Origin: Coemansia sp. RSA 1804 | Lineage: Eukaryota > Kickxellomycota > Kickxellomycetes > Kickxellales > Kickxellaceae | Direction: 5' to 3' | Length of the DNA stretch: 64,000 bases | NCBI GenBank assembly: GCA_027578815.1 | Contig: JANBTH010000015.1 | Span: 1 to 64,000, forward strand | Shown here: one piece after another, positions 9,801 through 18,149 of the stretch | Position numbering within the stretch: the first letter of the stretch is position 1 | Layout: every line of letters starts with the position of its first letter | Notes under the pieces: generated by a model | What the model was told of the DNA's origin: nothing | The model's input: only the letters and a program-made list of their open reading frames with translations | Databases searched by the model: none | Program-made: the position numbers and the translations under genes

Positions 9801-9938
9801 ATCGTTTTCGTCAAGACGATCAAGCGCAGCCACCGACCACGAAGTAGTCAACGAAGGGCGGTGTGCAAGGCGTAGTCTGCGCTCTTTCTCAAGCTGGTCC
9901 TCCTCAAAAAACTTTGAATTTGGCCGTCTATTGTCCAT
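6894..9938 (-). CDS. Tyrosine phosphatase (Y_phosphatase3-like) with split domain
   Basis: A predicted protein/phosphoinositide tyrosine phosphatase of the fungal PF13350-like family. Residues 1-300 are disordered and Ser/Pro-rich. The N-terminal part of the phosphatase fold starts at NFRDLG (near 305) and runs through VVFRSAELG and IRTIIDLRSE. The catalytic P-loop HCQHGKDRTG has its nucleophile Cys at 843, much later than usual. Roughly residues 415-748 are an inserted low-complexity stretch, including a tandem HP/QS repeat from DNA at 8011-8046. The C-terminal helical part (LPPAFCDAP, then YLRSAGL) fits the family. Substrate unknown. 1014 residues is far longer than a bare domain of about 250-300. 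Confidence 0.8.
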   Translation of the reverse strand: MDNRRPNSKFFEEDQLEKERRLRLAHRPSLTTSWSVAALDRLDENDSEDSYNSLVQSTHSAQEGVLHIPSSTRVRRTSSKAPDSPLPPPPLPYRFSPTQAQMQIQIPRQPVHRRLSHQTQPMSPLVPKPSTPQPLALRSREPEYSTENNFEMYKDASSSIHPADHAKYLIDTTGDGDLEFREAPEPAHRAAFHRSANSLPINVPLISAPPLDGRSSVAPSAPPIPKRVPTFLSLDHARMPRNDSYRSRSNTSANDYSLVQAYNLSAEDAFADRSATSPEDIRKAAIQDASDNINRKMFSDKVLNFRDLGVSAIKAGLKLHQSWDKAKHDGPMPGVVFRSAELGSAYEHDVKMLFSKYGIRTIIDLRSELEARASDILIKHYPASIQPTADQSIERLMRLRAAQVRKTLVEVAAHSYETAAKPWERTGETQTSWSKRNSLKYSRSLGDPRRDPFARALAHLYDEASDQEYLDTENISRNHPYVPTIRLPPEAVEHPDCHNSDELQLQPLQDPSSDLSTVLDIGESSHRANSVEPAANGGPAQYPSLAQSAIDWGSDTLQVLRSYWDGSWGGIYSTGVHSREAPTAPLPPRPQNRPYEEDSASSSTESPSYSYGSQPNDVLEGSDPSPPEWITHPHPHPQSQSQSLRKASNAATTSSNSSDDSFYKISDEEKARSGTRYGLQSVDRDAVDDIDRDSPQKLLRADTGPAVAFVDQQNGSMTAPMAQHHSSDDIPHSGANVSRMRSARVVKNRFSGERRRYRCNVIGENYRKKCVWASAPWSTKIKVILRFATFNKAEAIRTIGREVLAPRTLAGSYKDYVDYCKEEFAAVMRIFADPCAYPILFHCQHGKDRTGIVAMLLLGILGVDDQIIAADYARSEKNLVPVRQRMEMLDMGAVGLPPAFCDAPAPVMLNLLNHIRNSYGSVRGYLRSAGLKEQEINTIAWCLRGNFCGLVREETKRAHTESRRMYLRPSAARSDVFARPLEEESGFLPMHTANNRNYNGRRGSSMTIEAAESA
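8011..8046 (-). repeat. In-frame hexamer microsatellite (GATTGT)3(GGGTGT)3
   Basis: Six tandem hexamers lie inside the phosphatase coding region and encode alternating His-Pro and Gln-Ser dipeptides in the inserted disordered stretch. The units keep the reading frame, so length changes would only alter the linker. Confidence 0.85.
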
Positions 9939-10634
9939 AGCGATTCGTCAGGATAGTTATGGAGGGACTATAGGCGTCGTTCAGCCCTGGTCGTCTTTAA
10001 GCAGATATACCTACTTGGCTGTTCAAGTTCTGCGTAAGCTGAGAGAGAAAAAGCAAAGCAATCAAGTAAAAGTATGTATTCAAAAGCGATAGTGACAAAG
10101 AGAGATGGAAAGAAAAAAGAATCAGCGGAAAGGATAAAGGGATATGGACACACTTCTCTAGAGCCCTTTAGGATATTAAACAAGAAAAAGAAAAGAAAAT
10201 ACAACCGACCAAAGGCAGACGACAATGTCTGCTAAGCGCGTACTCTTTATATATATAAAAAAAAGGAAATATGGAAGGGAAAAAGACAAAGCAATGATAA
10301 AAGGCAGGAGGGGAAAGAAGGCCGCCGGCTTCCGTCACGCTTTTTTTTGTTTGAGCGGACTTGCTGTATTTTTGGTCAGCCTTGCTGACACATCCCCTCC
10401 ATTTATGCTTGTTTCGTTTGACGCCAAGTCTTTTTTTAGGGCCATCCGATATTGTTTGCGGACATTTAGTCAGGAGAGCGGCATTCTTTGTTTGTGCGAG
10501 GCGGATGAAGACAGTCAGAAACAGGTGTTCCATGTTCTTAAGCTGGCTCGACAAAACAAAAAAAAAAACAAAAAAGTTTAGAATATGTCTGTCTCCTCTT
10601 ATTCTGGCAGTAGATGCTATAGCCTTTTGGAATA
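9939..10634. promoter_or_regulatory. Intergenic: phosphatase promoter and OSM1 3' end
   Basis: A 696-bp spacer between two minus-strand genes. It contains a TTTATATATATAAAA block at 10246-10260, a candidate TATA element about 310 bp upstream of the phosphatase ATG, and several A/G-rich runs. No gene is recognised. Confidence 0.45.
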
Positions 10635-12347
10635 CTAGTCAGATACCTCAGCCGCCGCGTATTGTCCGGCCCGGCGCCCATAGACAACACATTCCAGCAG
10701 CGAGTTCCCGGCCAGGCGGTTTGCCCCATGCAGCCCACCTGTGACTTCGCCTGCTGCTAAAAGCCCGGGAATCGGCTGGCCATCTGACTCTCGCAGAACC
10801 CGGGACATCTGGTCAAACCGAACGCCGCCCATTGTGTAATGAATGCTCGGCGTCACCACGCCCCAGAAGTAGCTGTCTCCAGGCTTGTCCGGATTAAGCA
10901 TGCGCTGGGGAAACACTGTCTTGCCAAAGTCGTCTTTTGTCTTGAGATCTTTGGCACTGTCGTAGCTAAGCAGAGTCTGTCTTAGGGTTCCAAGGTCGAC
11001 GCGGATTGCCGAAGCCAACCCATCCAACCCAGAAACACTGTGCATCAGCCCCATCTTCTGGTAGAAGCCAAGCGCTCCGTGTCCAAAGCTGTCTGCAGCC
11101 GCTTGGGAAAGAACAAGATAGGCTGCCGCTTGTGTTTTCACAGCTCCTCTGTCCGTGCTACCGTGGATTCGATATTGCGCACGTGTGCTTTCGCTTGAGC
11201 ATGACTCTGCCATTGCGCTAGTGACGCTATCACGGGTATCCAGCTCATTGACAAAGCGTTTGCCAAGTCCATTCAGCAGAATCCCACCTGCTCCGCGCAG
11301 TGATTCGGCTGCTAGAAATTTTGTTGGATTGCTTGGGTCGTCAGCCTTCACAAATCCTGTTGGATGGACCTGAATCTGATCCATGTCCACCAGTGCTGCA
11401 CCAACCGCCGACGACATCAAAACTCCATCGCCTGTCGCAAATGCCCCATTTGTAGCTGGTAATCCGACAAGATCTGGGGCATACTTTTTGAGGAGCTTGG
11501 GTTGGCTGCCTTCGCCGCCAAACCCGCCTGTTGCTAGAACCACCACATCGGATTCGTGGCTATGCCTTTGAATAGAGCTTGAGCCAGGCTTGGCACTTTC
11601 ATAGATCAGTCCAGATATACGGCCGTTTCCAGCAATCAAAAACTCTATGACTCTAGCTTCGGTGATAAGCCTGAAGCGCGATCCTGTTTGTCCCGCCTGC
11701 TCACTTAAATAACTCCCTAGTGTGCTGGCAATCTCCCAGCCAACAGGACGCGGTTTGCCGTTTCTGTCGGGTATACGATGCGTACGCGGAAAGCTATGAC
11801 CACCCAGCTGTGACACAGTATCTAGCTCAAGTAGAAATCTGTTTCGCAGCCACGACACTGCATCAGCGCTTTCATTGATCATCCTCTTGACTAGCGTCTC
11901 GCTGGATCTTCCACGTCCCGATTCGATGGTATCACGGACAAATGCCTCAACGCTGTCGTTGATCCTAAGGCGTTTCTGCACTTGAGTCACCGCACCGTTT
12001 ATCCCCGAGGATGCCTTGGCCGAGTTGCCACCCATACGTCTTTCCTTTTCTAATAGTGTCACCGTTATTCTCGCACTTTCTTTTGTTTGGTAAAGTGCTT
12101 CTATTGCTGCAGCCATGCCCGCTAGGCCACCGCCAACAACCACAATATTCGAGCGGCTTGGCGACATGTCTTGCTTTACAAAGTCAATCTGCTGCTTTTC
12201 GTTTGATATTTTATGACCACCGAGAATATCGCTCAAAGAGCCGGCGGGATAGGATCCAAAAAATAGTTTATGGAATATTGAACAAAGGGCAAATGTTGCA
12301 AACAAAAAGACCACTTTGAGAGCTCTCCCTCTTGGTATGCGAATCAT
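10635..12347 (-). CDS. OSM1: FAD-dependent fumarate reductase, OSM1/FRD1-like
   Basis: Soluble-type fumarate reductase that reoxidises FADH2/NADH by reducing fumarate to succinate. An N-terminal hydrophobic segment (VVFLFATFALCSIF, residues 12-25) suggests a signal anchor or organelle targeting. It is followed by the FAD-binding VVVGGGLAGMAAAIEA, then GGNSAKASSGING, VLATGGFGGE, the active-site stretch QIQVHPTGF and C-terminal GLLAAGEVTGGLHG with GANRLAGNSLLE. The 570-residue length is slightly above yeast Osm1 (about 500). A CTATATAATAG block at 12465-12475 lies about 120 bp upstream and could be the TATA element. Confidence 0.93.
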   Translation of the reverse strand: MIRIPRGRALKVVFLFATFALCSIFHKLFFGSYPAGSLSDILGGHKISNEKQQIDFVKQDMSPSRSNIVVVGGGLAGMAAAIEALYQTKESARITVTLLEKERRMGGNSAKASSGINGAVTQVQKRLRINDSVEAFVRDTIESGRGRSSETLVKRMINESADAVSWLRNRFLLELDTVSQLGGHSFPRTHRIPDRNGKPRPVGWEIASTLGSYLSEQAGQTGSRFRLITEARVIEFLIAGNGRISGLIYESAKPGSSSIQRHSHESDVVVLATGGFGGEGSQPKLLKKYAPDLVGLPATNGAFATGDGVLMSSAVGAALVDMDQIQVHPTGFVKADDPSNPTKFLAAESLRGAGGILLNGLGKRFVNELDTRDSVTSAMAESCSSESTRAQYRIHGSTDRGAVKTQAAAYLVLSQAAADSFGHGALGFYQKMGLMHSVSGLDGLASAIRVDLGTLRQTLLSYDSAKDLKTKDDFGKTVFPQRMLNPDKPGDSYFWGVVTPSIHYTMGGVRFDQMSRVLRESDGQPIPGLLAAGEVTGGLHGANRLAGNSLLECVVYGRRAGQYAAAEVSD

Positions 12348-13204
12348 GGCGTGTGTGGTTATTAGTGGTCTCGACTGGTCTAGACAACAAAAATACTCTA
12401 TTTCTCTAGATTCACCGACTATTTTATTGTTTTGCTTCCGCGTGTATACGTGGTGTTGGTTCTCCTATATAATAGTAAGGCAAATAGTTGGATTTGGTCA
12501 CGGAAATGCACAATTTTGACAGAAGAAAAAGGAGTTGTTGTTATCAAGTAGCGCCTGATGTGTTGCCATTATTTTATTTAAGCTCTAGCAAGAAACGTAT
12601 GATTATTTTGGTTTCACATGTTTCAAAATACTTTCAAATAGAATAATAATATATGTTATTAACTATGAAGAAACCTTTCAAACTATCATACCGGACAAGC
12701 CGCTGTTTTTATACCTTGGCGTTTATCATCCTGTATGTCTCAAACATTTATATCATCCTTTTTAGGAGTGATAGATGTTGAGTATTGATTGCAGGTTCTT
12801 TCTCCATATCGTCTGTGACATTCAATCCTCAGAGCTGATTAATATCAGACGCTGATCTCAGGTCTTCATATCTTGCTATGAACAACAAGTCTCTCTAACA
12901 ACCGAATCCAACAAAGCATAGAATTATCTAGTCCGCCCACACTTAAAGCTTCATCTGCGAAAGCATGATTTATTGTCGGTCAATCATTACTCACTGGAAA
13001 CATGCTATTTGGATGGAAACATTGACCTTGCCACCATTATTATCATTTTTATCACCAGTAAATAATAAAAATCTATTTTAATGTGTATAAAGCGTTTACT
13101 TTAGTACATGAAAATGCCGAGTGTTATAGCATAGCGATTAAACATTAATAATTGTTGTTTTTAAATAATAATGTATTCAAACAATAAAAATAAGCTATTA
13201 ACGT
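12348..13204. other. AT-rich interval upstream of Fanzor remnant
   Basis: About 860 bp, visibly AT-rich compared with both neighbours. The first 200 bp should hold the OSM1 promoter. A Fanzor N-terminal half and RuvC-I Asp would be expected here for an intact element, but no frame resembling them is seen. No clear terminal inverted repeat was found by eye. Confidence 0.5.
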
Positions 13205-14017
13205 GTGTCAGGTTATGAGCGCCAGGTGCAAAACGAGAAGCACCAGTTTCAGCTGCTGCGAGATACCCGCGGCCCCGATCCAGAGGAACAGCATATGATT
13301 CGCCACTGTCGCCAGCAGCAGCGCCAGAGACGCAGACAGAGACACCAGGCTGAGCGTGTTGCTTACAGAATTGAGCACAAGGAGAATCCACCGCAGCAGC
13401 CGCTACATCGCAAGTTGCAACAATCGACTTTTATTAACACGAACCGTATGTGGTTAAATCTAGCTAAAAATCTAAGAAAGAAATTCGGGATGAATCCTAC
13501 TCTTATTCTCGGTAACTGGTCTGCTAGGAATGCTCGCTGGCATGCCCCGATTCCTGGTTTTGGCATGAGACGCATGCTTGTGAAGCTCGGTTTCCGTCTC
13601 ATTTACATCGACGAGTATCTCACTTCAACGATGTGCCCGTACTGCGAGACGGGTATACTGAAGAAGTTTCTTAAAGTGGGTAATCCACGGCCACACCGTC
13701 GAGGTTTGAGGCCAGTAATTATGAGCCACGCTGTCCTGCGTTGTGAAAACGTTACTTGTATTGGACGCGTGGCTGACAGACAGTCTGATTTGATGTATCC
13801 GCGCTGTTTGAATCGCAACCTAGCAGCAGCAATGAACTTTCGGCACATTGCAAACAGTCTCCAGCAAAACGGTGCAGTTCCTGAGCGATTCCAACGCAGC
13901 AATCGTGTCAGGGGCATGCAGCTGTGCCAGATAATGGCGAGGTGCCTTCTGATGGCCCCCCTGCTCAGCGTCGACGCACAGACTAGTCATCAACTGTCAG
14001 TAAACCGCAGTCTTTAA
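13205..14017 (+). pseudogene. Fanzor (eukaryotic TnpB-like RNA-guided nuclease) C-terminal remnant
   Basis: A 270-codon open frame lacking a 5' ATG (first Met at residue 31). From residue 84 it matches the C-terminal half of Fanzor proteins in order: HRKLQQSTFINTNR, ILGNWSARN, GFGMRRML, then RuvC-II IDEYLTS with the catalytic Glu at 137. A CPYC zinc half (Cys144, Cys147), KKFLKVGNPRPHRRG, a second zinc half (Cys180, Cys185) and the RuvC-III region NRNLAAAMNF follow. Family members have NRD there; here the catalytic Asp is Asn205 (codon AAC at 13817-13819). The RuvC-I Asp and the guide-binding N-terminal half are absent. It is read as a truncated, probably nuclease-dead mobile-element relic; the frame is nevertheless intact and more GC-rich than its flanks. 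The family is known as RNA-guided DNA endonucleases carried by eukaryotic transposons and giant viruses. Confidence 0.8.
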
Positions 14018-14659
14018 CGATTCTGCGATAGAATACATCCCCCCTATTAGGGACAAGGACGACGATATATCCCCCAAGGTAGGTGAAGCGGTTGTTGTGT
14101 ATTTGTAGATTGCGTGTGAGAATGTGAAATATGCCATTGATTATTGTTCTATTGTGTATACTAACATTTGTTTGTTTGTTTTTCTGTTCCTTTCATGTAT
14201 ACAAACAATAACCATGTGCATTCCATCTGCCCACTCACCTATTGGTCGTCGCCGCATGTTTCCCCGAGTAAACAAAGGGTAGAGTTGGGATTATCTGTAT
14301 TTTACTAGCAAAAGACAATGGATGATATAATTAAAAGAGTTTTTTATTTTTGTTTGACTTTTTCAGGTTTGCTTACATTTCGACCATAAGAAGATGGCTC
14401 TAGCATTTGAATTGTCGCCGTAACAACTCCCACATCCAACTGTGCCACAGTGGTCTTTATTTGGTTGCCTACTGCAAAGCGATAAAACTTTCATGAAGTG
14501 TTTTTGGAGGTCAGTGCGTTAAAGAGCTCATATCTACTAATATCTAGTTTGGTGCCATAACCCATCTAGTAGATGATTAAAAGCGTAGTTTTGCTAGTCA
14601 CTGACATTCGAAAAAAGTGAACTGTCTCGTGTTTGAATTATTGCCTAATCTCTTTTACA
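14018..14659. other. 3' flank of Fanzor remnant and FMC1 promoter
   Basis: 642 bp with no protein-like frame. Just after the remnant are a small hairpin (ATTCT/AGAAT, 14020-14034) and a C-rich patch with CCCTATTAGGG. In Fanzor/TnpB elements the guide RNA overlaps or follows the 3' end of the gene, so this stretch is the place to look, but I cannot show an RNA gene. GTATAC occurs twice (near 14157 and 14197). Confidence 0.4.
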
Positions 14660-14983
14660 ATGAACCAAAACCAGCTTCACATATATCGTCAGCTCCTACG
14701 GGAGGTGAATCGTCAATTCACAAAGGTCAACGGAAACCGCACCTGGGCGACGCAACTGCGTATCCAATGGCTATCAGCCTCCCACTGTTCGGCTACTGGG
14801 AGGAAAAGCGACAGTCGTGCTGGTTTGCATGCGGCTGCTAATGTTCTTTCATATCTGGCAAACAACCGCCAATACAAAGTTCTGGTGGATAGATTTAATC
14901 CTAAGCTTTCTGATGCAGAGCGTATAGAAAAAACCGCCAGACGTGTAGGTCTAGAAACGCCTAAAACAGTAGATACCTTTTAA
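14660..14983 (+). CDS. FMC1: Mitochondrial ATP synthase assembly factor FMC1
   Basis: Small LYR-like mitochondrial protein needed to assemble the F1 part of ATP synthase, working with Atp12 in yeast (known). The 107-residue protein begins MNQNQLHIYRQLLREV, an LYR-type helix. It ends with the family signature VDRFNPKLSDAERIEKTA followed by RRVGLETP, closely resembling the yeast Fmc1 C-terminus. The ATG at 14660 is chosen because it gives the expected short N-terminus before the YRQLLRE helix. Single exon. Confidence 0.88.
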   Translation: MNQNQLHIYRQLLREVNRQFTKVNGNRTWATQLRIQWLSASHCSATGRKSDSRAGLHAAANVLSYLANNRQYKVLVDRFNPKLSDAERIEKTARRVGLETPKTVDTF

Positions 14984-15147
14984 TGCATGTAGAATATTGG
15001 GTTTTATTCGGAAATGAATCTATTGAATGAGTATTTAATGCATATAAAGTAATCATCGATTAGGGAAAAAACGAGTCTAGGATATTTCTAGACATGCCAC
15101 ACCCCAATAACCGGGAAAAGAAAACATCGCCATATCCACACCAAATG

Positions 15148-17238
15148 CTACTTGCACATGCAAAAGCTCGCGCCAATGTTGGCATCCGCACATGTCCTTC
15201 CTGCCTTCACAGGTGCAAACAGTGACTTTTCAAAATCGCCATGATCATAGACTGGCCAGTCGGCTAGCGTCTTCAGCGTGTAGTGCGTCTCAAGTGGTGT
15301 AGTCAGGCGCTGCTCGTTCGCCAAAAGCCCCTGTTCAGCCATATGTCCGAGATCCGTGCGCAGCCATTGAGGCAACACCATAGCAAAGAAAGGATTCTTG
15401 TGCTCAATCTGTCCGCTGTTCAAGAATGCAAAGTTGAGCCCCATGTGCAGCCCGTGGTCTGATAGCAGAAAAAGAGCAGTATCTTCAAGCTCACCGCTAT
15501 CACGCATATCAGCAAGAAATGCGGAAAGCCTGATGTCAAGAGTTCGAAGAACCTCGCCAGTGCCTTCATGGCCCTCCATCAAATTTAGCATAAGCATGTA
15601 CGGCCTATCGGTGCTGTTCATGACTAGGCCTGATCGCAGCTCCTCCCGTAACTGATCGATATAGTCAAAGCCATACTCGTGAACATGTCGACCATACAGA
15701 CATCTCGCAGTTATCGAGAATGGCCCTTTAAAATTCCCAAATGAGTTTCCAGACGCTGGATAAAATTCAGGCATGCAGAATGGTGCTGATAGCTCATAAT
15801 CAAGACTACGTTCTCCGACAGAGTACGAATGCGACTTGTAGTATTTAGCTGCATATGTTCTAGTCCAGTCCTCACAGGATGTCTCTACACGAGCAGTCAC
15901 ATAGCCCCTGTCGCGATAGTATGCCCATATCGGAAGCGGATTGTGTCTTTTTGGAAATATTTCTCCAATGTACATTGCCTTGGTGCTGTTGTCTGTGCTA
16001 ACGCCCAGCGAGTGATAACGATAAAGTTCAGTTAGTGCTGTCTTTCCAGGTTGATGCAAGGTTGCCAATGTGGCGGCCGTTTTTCTCAGCCTGCGGTAGA
16101 ACTGTCTGTGCGATGTGGCATCAACAAAAATAAAAACAACATTAGGCCGTTTGGCAGATGGACTACCTTGTCTACCTTGTCGTTCGGGAGACTGCAATAG
16201 CCCTAGATCGCGTTTTCGCGTATCAGAATCTGCTGGGGGAGTATATTTAGGAAGCTGTGAAATACGAGGACTAACACGAGTAATAATTTTGCTGCTAGAA
16301 CCACAACGTACTACTACAGACTGTATCTGACTATCCACCTGCATCGGACCATTGTATCTTTTGCGCACCATTCTGTCAAGAACACGGTGGTTAAACACCT
16401 GCCACTTTGACTTGTCTTCAAGTGGCCAATGGCGTGTCTCTGGAAGAACGTCTACAAAGATACTGTCGGATGTGCAGTTGACATGTAGAATACCAGCGTT
16501 GTCAAACGATGCCCATATAAACGCAGTCTCTGGTTTGCAGTGCATTCCTCCAGCCCAAAAGTTCTGTGTTCCAGAAGGAAGCAGATCGACTAGAGGATAG
16601 TTGTTGCCTTGCCATGCACATTCGCCTGAAATATTGTGCATACGATCAAAAGTCCCTTTTCCAAAGATATCCATGTAGTGTCGCAGCATTATAGTCGCGC
16701 TGCAGAGAACGATAGCAATGGCGACCAAAAATATCACGGCAAAGTTCGGAATGGTAATAAATAACACATATAACAGCGAAATGGCCAGATTTAAAGGAAC
16801 GTAGATAAGCATAAGCACAAGTAGGTTGTAAAATCCGTGCTTCTCGAACCGCTCTCCGTGGTCGTATATATACATAAACGTCAGAAGAGCCGCAGTGAGA
16901 AGCAGCATATTCCTACGCGTCTTTTTGTGCAGCCTATGCATATATAGCATCATTGTTATTGCAGTCAAGGAGAGCACCGAAATCAGAATCTCGACTCCCA
17001 TGATACCCAGGTTTTCGTTGATAAACAGCAGATCGCCGCCCTGTAGGCTCAGCATGTATGCCGACACCCATGAGCAGGTCAGTGCAAAGAATGCGAGCGT
17101 GGCTGTACTCTTCAAACGAAGTGGAATCCCCAAACCCACAAAGATAGGATTGCGAGCGTCTGTCTTTCTCGCAGAACCATTATAGCATGGAAGAAGATCT
17201 CTATGTTTTTGTTCTTGCCAATGAGCTACAGCTGACAT
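15148..17238 (-). CDS. DUF229 alkaline-phosphatase-fold membrane protein
   Basis: A predicted hydrolase of the sulfatase/alkaline phosphatase fold, DUF229 family. About six hydrophobic segments occupy residues 40-200, then a linker. The catalytic domain starts near 370 with NVVFIFVDATSHRQFYRRL (metal-site Asp and Ser/Thr nucleophile region) and SLGVSTDNSTKA. Near residue 590 it has FLLSDHGLHMG, the Asp-His-Gly metal site. It is likely an ectoenzyme or ER enzyme with the catalytic domain facing the lumen; the substrate is unknown. The length of 696 residues is plausible. A TATATATAAATA block at 17338-17349 lies about 100 bp upstream. Confidence 0.78.
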   Translation of the reverse strand: MSAVAHWQEQKHRDLLPCYNGSARKTDARNPIFVGLGIPLRLKSTATLAFFALTCSWVSAYMLSLQGGDLLFINENLGIMGVEILISVLSLTAITMMLYMHRLHKKTRRNMLLLTAALLTFMYIYDHGERFEKHGFYNLLVLMLIYVPLNLAISLLYVLFITIPNFAVIFLVAIAIVLCSATIMLRHYMDIFGKGTFDRMHNISGECAWQGNNYPLVDLLPSGTQNFWAGGMHCKPETAFIWASFDNAGILHVNCTSDSIFVDVLPETRHWPLEDKSKWQVFNHRVLDRMVRKRYNGPMQVDSQIQSVVVRCGSSSKIITRVSPRISQLPKYTPPADSDTRKRDLGLLQSPERQGRQGSPSAKRPNVVFIFVDATSHRQFYRRLRKTAATLATLHQPGKTALTELYRYHSLGVSTDNSTKAMYIGEIFPKRHNPLPIWAYYRDRGYVTARVETSCEDWTRTYAAKYYKSHSYSVGERSLDYELSAPFCMPEFYPASGNSFGNFKGPFSITARCLYGRHVHEYGFDYIDQLREELRSGLVMNSTDRPYMLMLNLMEGHEGTGEVLRTLDIRLSAFLADMRDSGELEDTALFLLSDHGLHMGLNFAFLNSGQIEHKNPFFAMVLPQWLRTDLGHMAEQGLLANEQRLTTPLETHYTLKTLADWPVYDHGDFEKSLFAPVKAGRTCADANIGASFCMCK

Positions 17239-17813
17239 CTTTTATTGAGGATCCGATTTGTGTTGCTATCCAGGAGACTGCTCTGTACCTTGACTCTTGG
17301 ATCGGCAGGTTTACAAGTAAATAAACCAAAATGAAGTATATATAAATATCGAACTATAGGGCCATCACAGCTTGGATAGTATAAAACCCCAGAAAACCCC
17401 TAGAAGAAAGAACACTAACTATACAACAAGATTTAGACATTCGCCACAGCGTAACGAACTATCCTGAAATAAAAGATTCTGGAAGTTAGACCCAAATAAG
17501 ATATCAATAACAGAGTAAAATACACAGAAAGTCTGCATTAGAGGTGGTAGGTTATTGTCCATCTTTCACTACACTCTTATCCGTTTTGCACAATAGGTCC
17601 TTGTTTGGATTAACAAGAGAATGCGTCCCACACGCCGTGGCTGAAGAGATATTTAACTCATCATTATATAAATATGCACTAGTCCAGATCCTTGTCAATA
17701 AACAAGCACACATGGGAAAAAGCCACATGTTGCCATTTAATGAGCATATATGCACAGAAGGGCGGAATTGCTTCGGACTTTGCATAGCTAAAAATTGGAT
17801 AAAGAACGCAAGC
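17239..17813. other. Intergenic: DUF229 promoter and RPC11 3' end
   Basis: 575-bp AT-rich spacer between two minus-strand genes, with a candidate TATA element at 17338-17349 serving the DUF229 gene. Nothing else is recognised. Confidence 0.45.
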
Positions 17814-18149
17814 TCAGTTCTCTTTCCACACGTTGCTGCAAGAGCTGTTGCAGCAACGATAAAACAGCGTCATCGGCTCATCGGCGGAGCGGATCTGGAG
17901 CTGCATAAAGTACGCCTTATCGTGCCCACACTTTTCGCACATAGCCTCGACTGTTTCGACGCCCCTCCATGCCTCTTCGCCGCCAAGCACATCGTCAACC
18001 TCCTTGCGCTTGAGAATTGTGCGCGTCACCAGCGTTGCCGAGATAGGAAACATGTACGGGCATGTCTGGCACACAAGACACGACTCGCCGTTCTTCCCGA
18101 CGCCGTTCTCAACAAGGAGCATATTCGAGCAGGAAGGACAGAACTGCAT
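17814..18149 (-). CDS. RPC11: RNA polymerase III subunit RPC11 (TFIIS-like)
   Basis: Small Pol III subunit providing RNA cleavage and supporting termination and reinitiation. The 111-residue protein starting MQFCPSC has the N-terminal zinc ribbon (CPSC, CQTC) and KEVDDVLGGEEAW. The C-terminal TFIIS-like ribbon carries CEKC, YFMQLQ, the catalytic acidic hairpin RSADEPMT and CCNSSC. The ATG at 18149 gives the family length (about 108-110); an upstream extension in the same frame is not protein-like for this family. It is divergent from the uL1 gene, sharing a 363-bp promoter. Confidence 0.95.
   Translation of the reverse strand: MQFCPSCSNMLLVENGVGKNGESCLVCQTCPYMFPISATLVTRTILKRKEVDDVLGGEEAWRGVETVEAMCEKCGHDKAYFMQLQIRSADEPMTLFYRCCNSSCSNVWKEN
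17831..17858. repeat. Perfect 11-bp inverted repeat inside RPC11
   Basis: CGTTGCTGCAA and TTGCAGCAACG flank a 6-base loop. The arms fall in the codons for the last zinc-ribbon cysteines and flanking Ser/Asn, so codon constraint may explain part of the symmetry. Confidence 0.7.

Noticed and set aside
12348..13204. Fanzor N-terminal half or terminal inverted repeats
   Set aside because: Searched by eye in all frames for a RuvC-I segment and paired ends; nothing convincing.
13363..13917. Minus-strand open frames (13363-13602, 13603-13917) under the Fanzor remnant
   Set aside because: Antisense shadows; the plus frame carries the family motifs.
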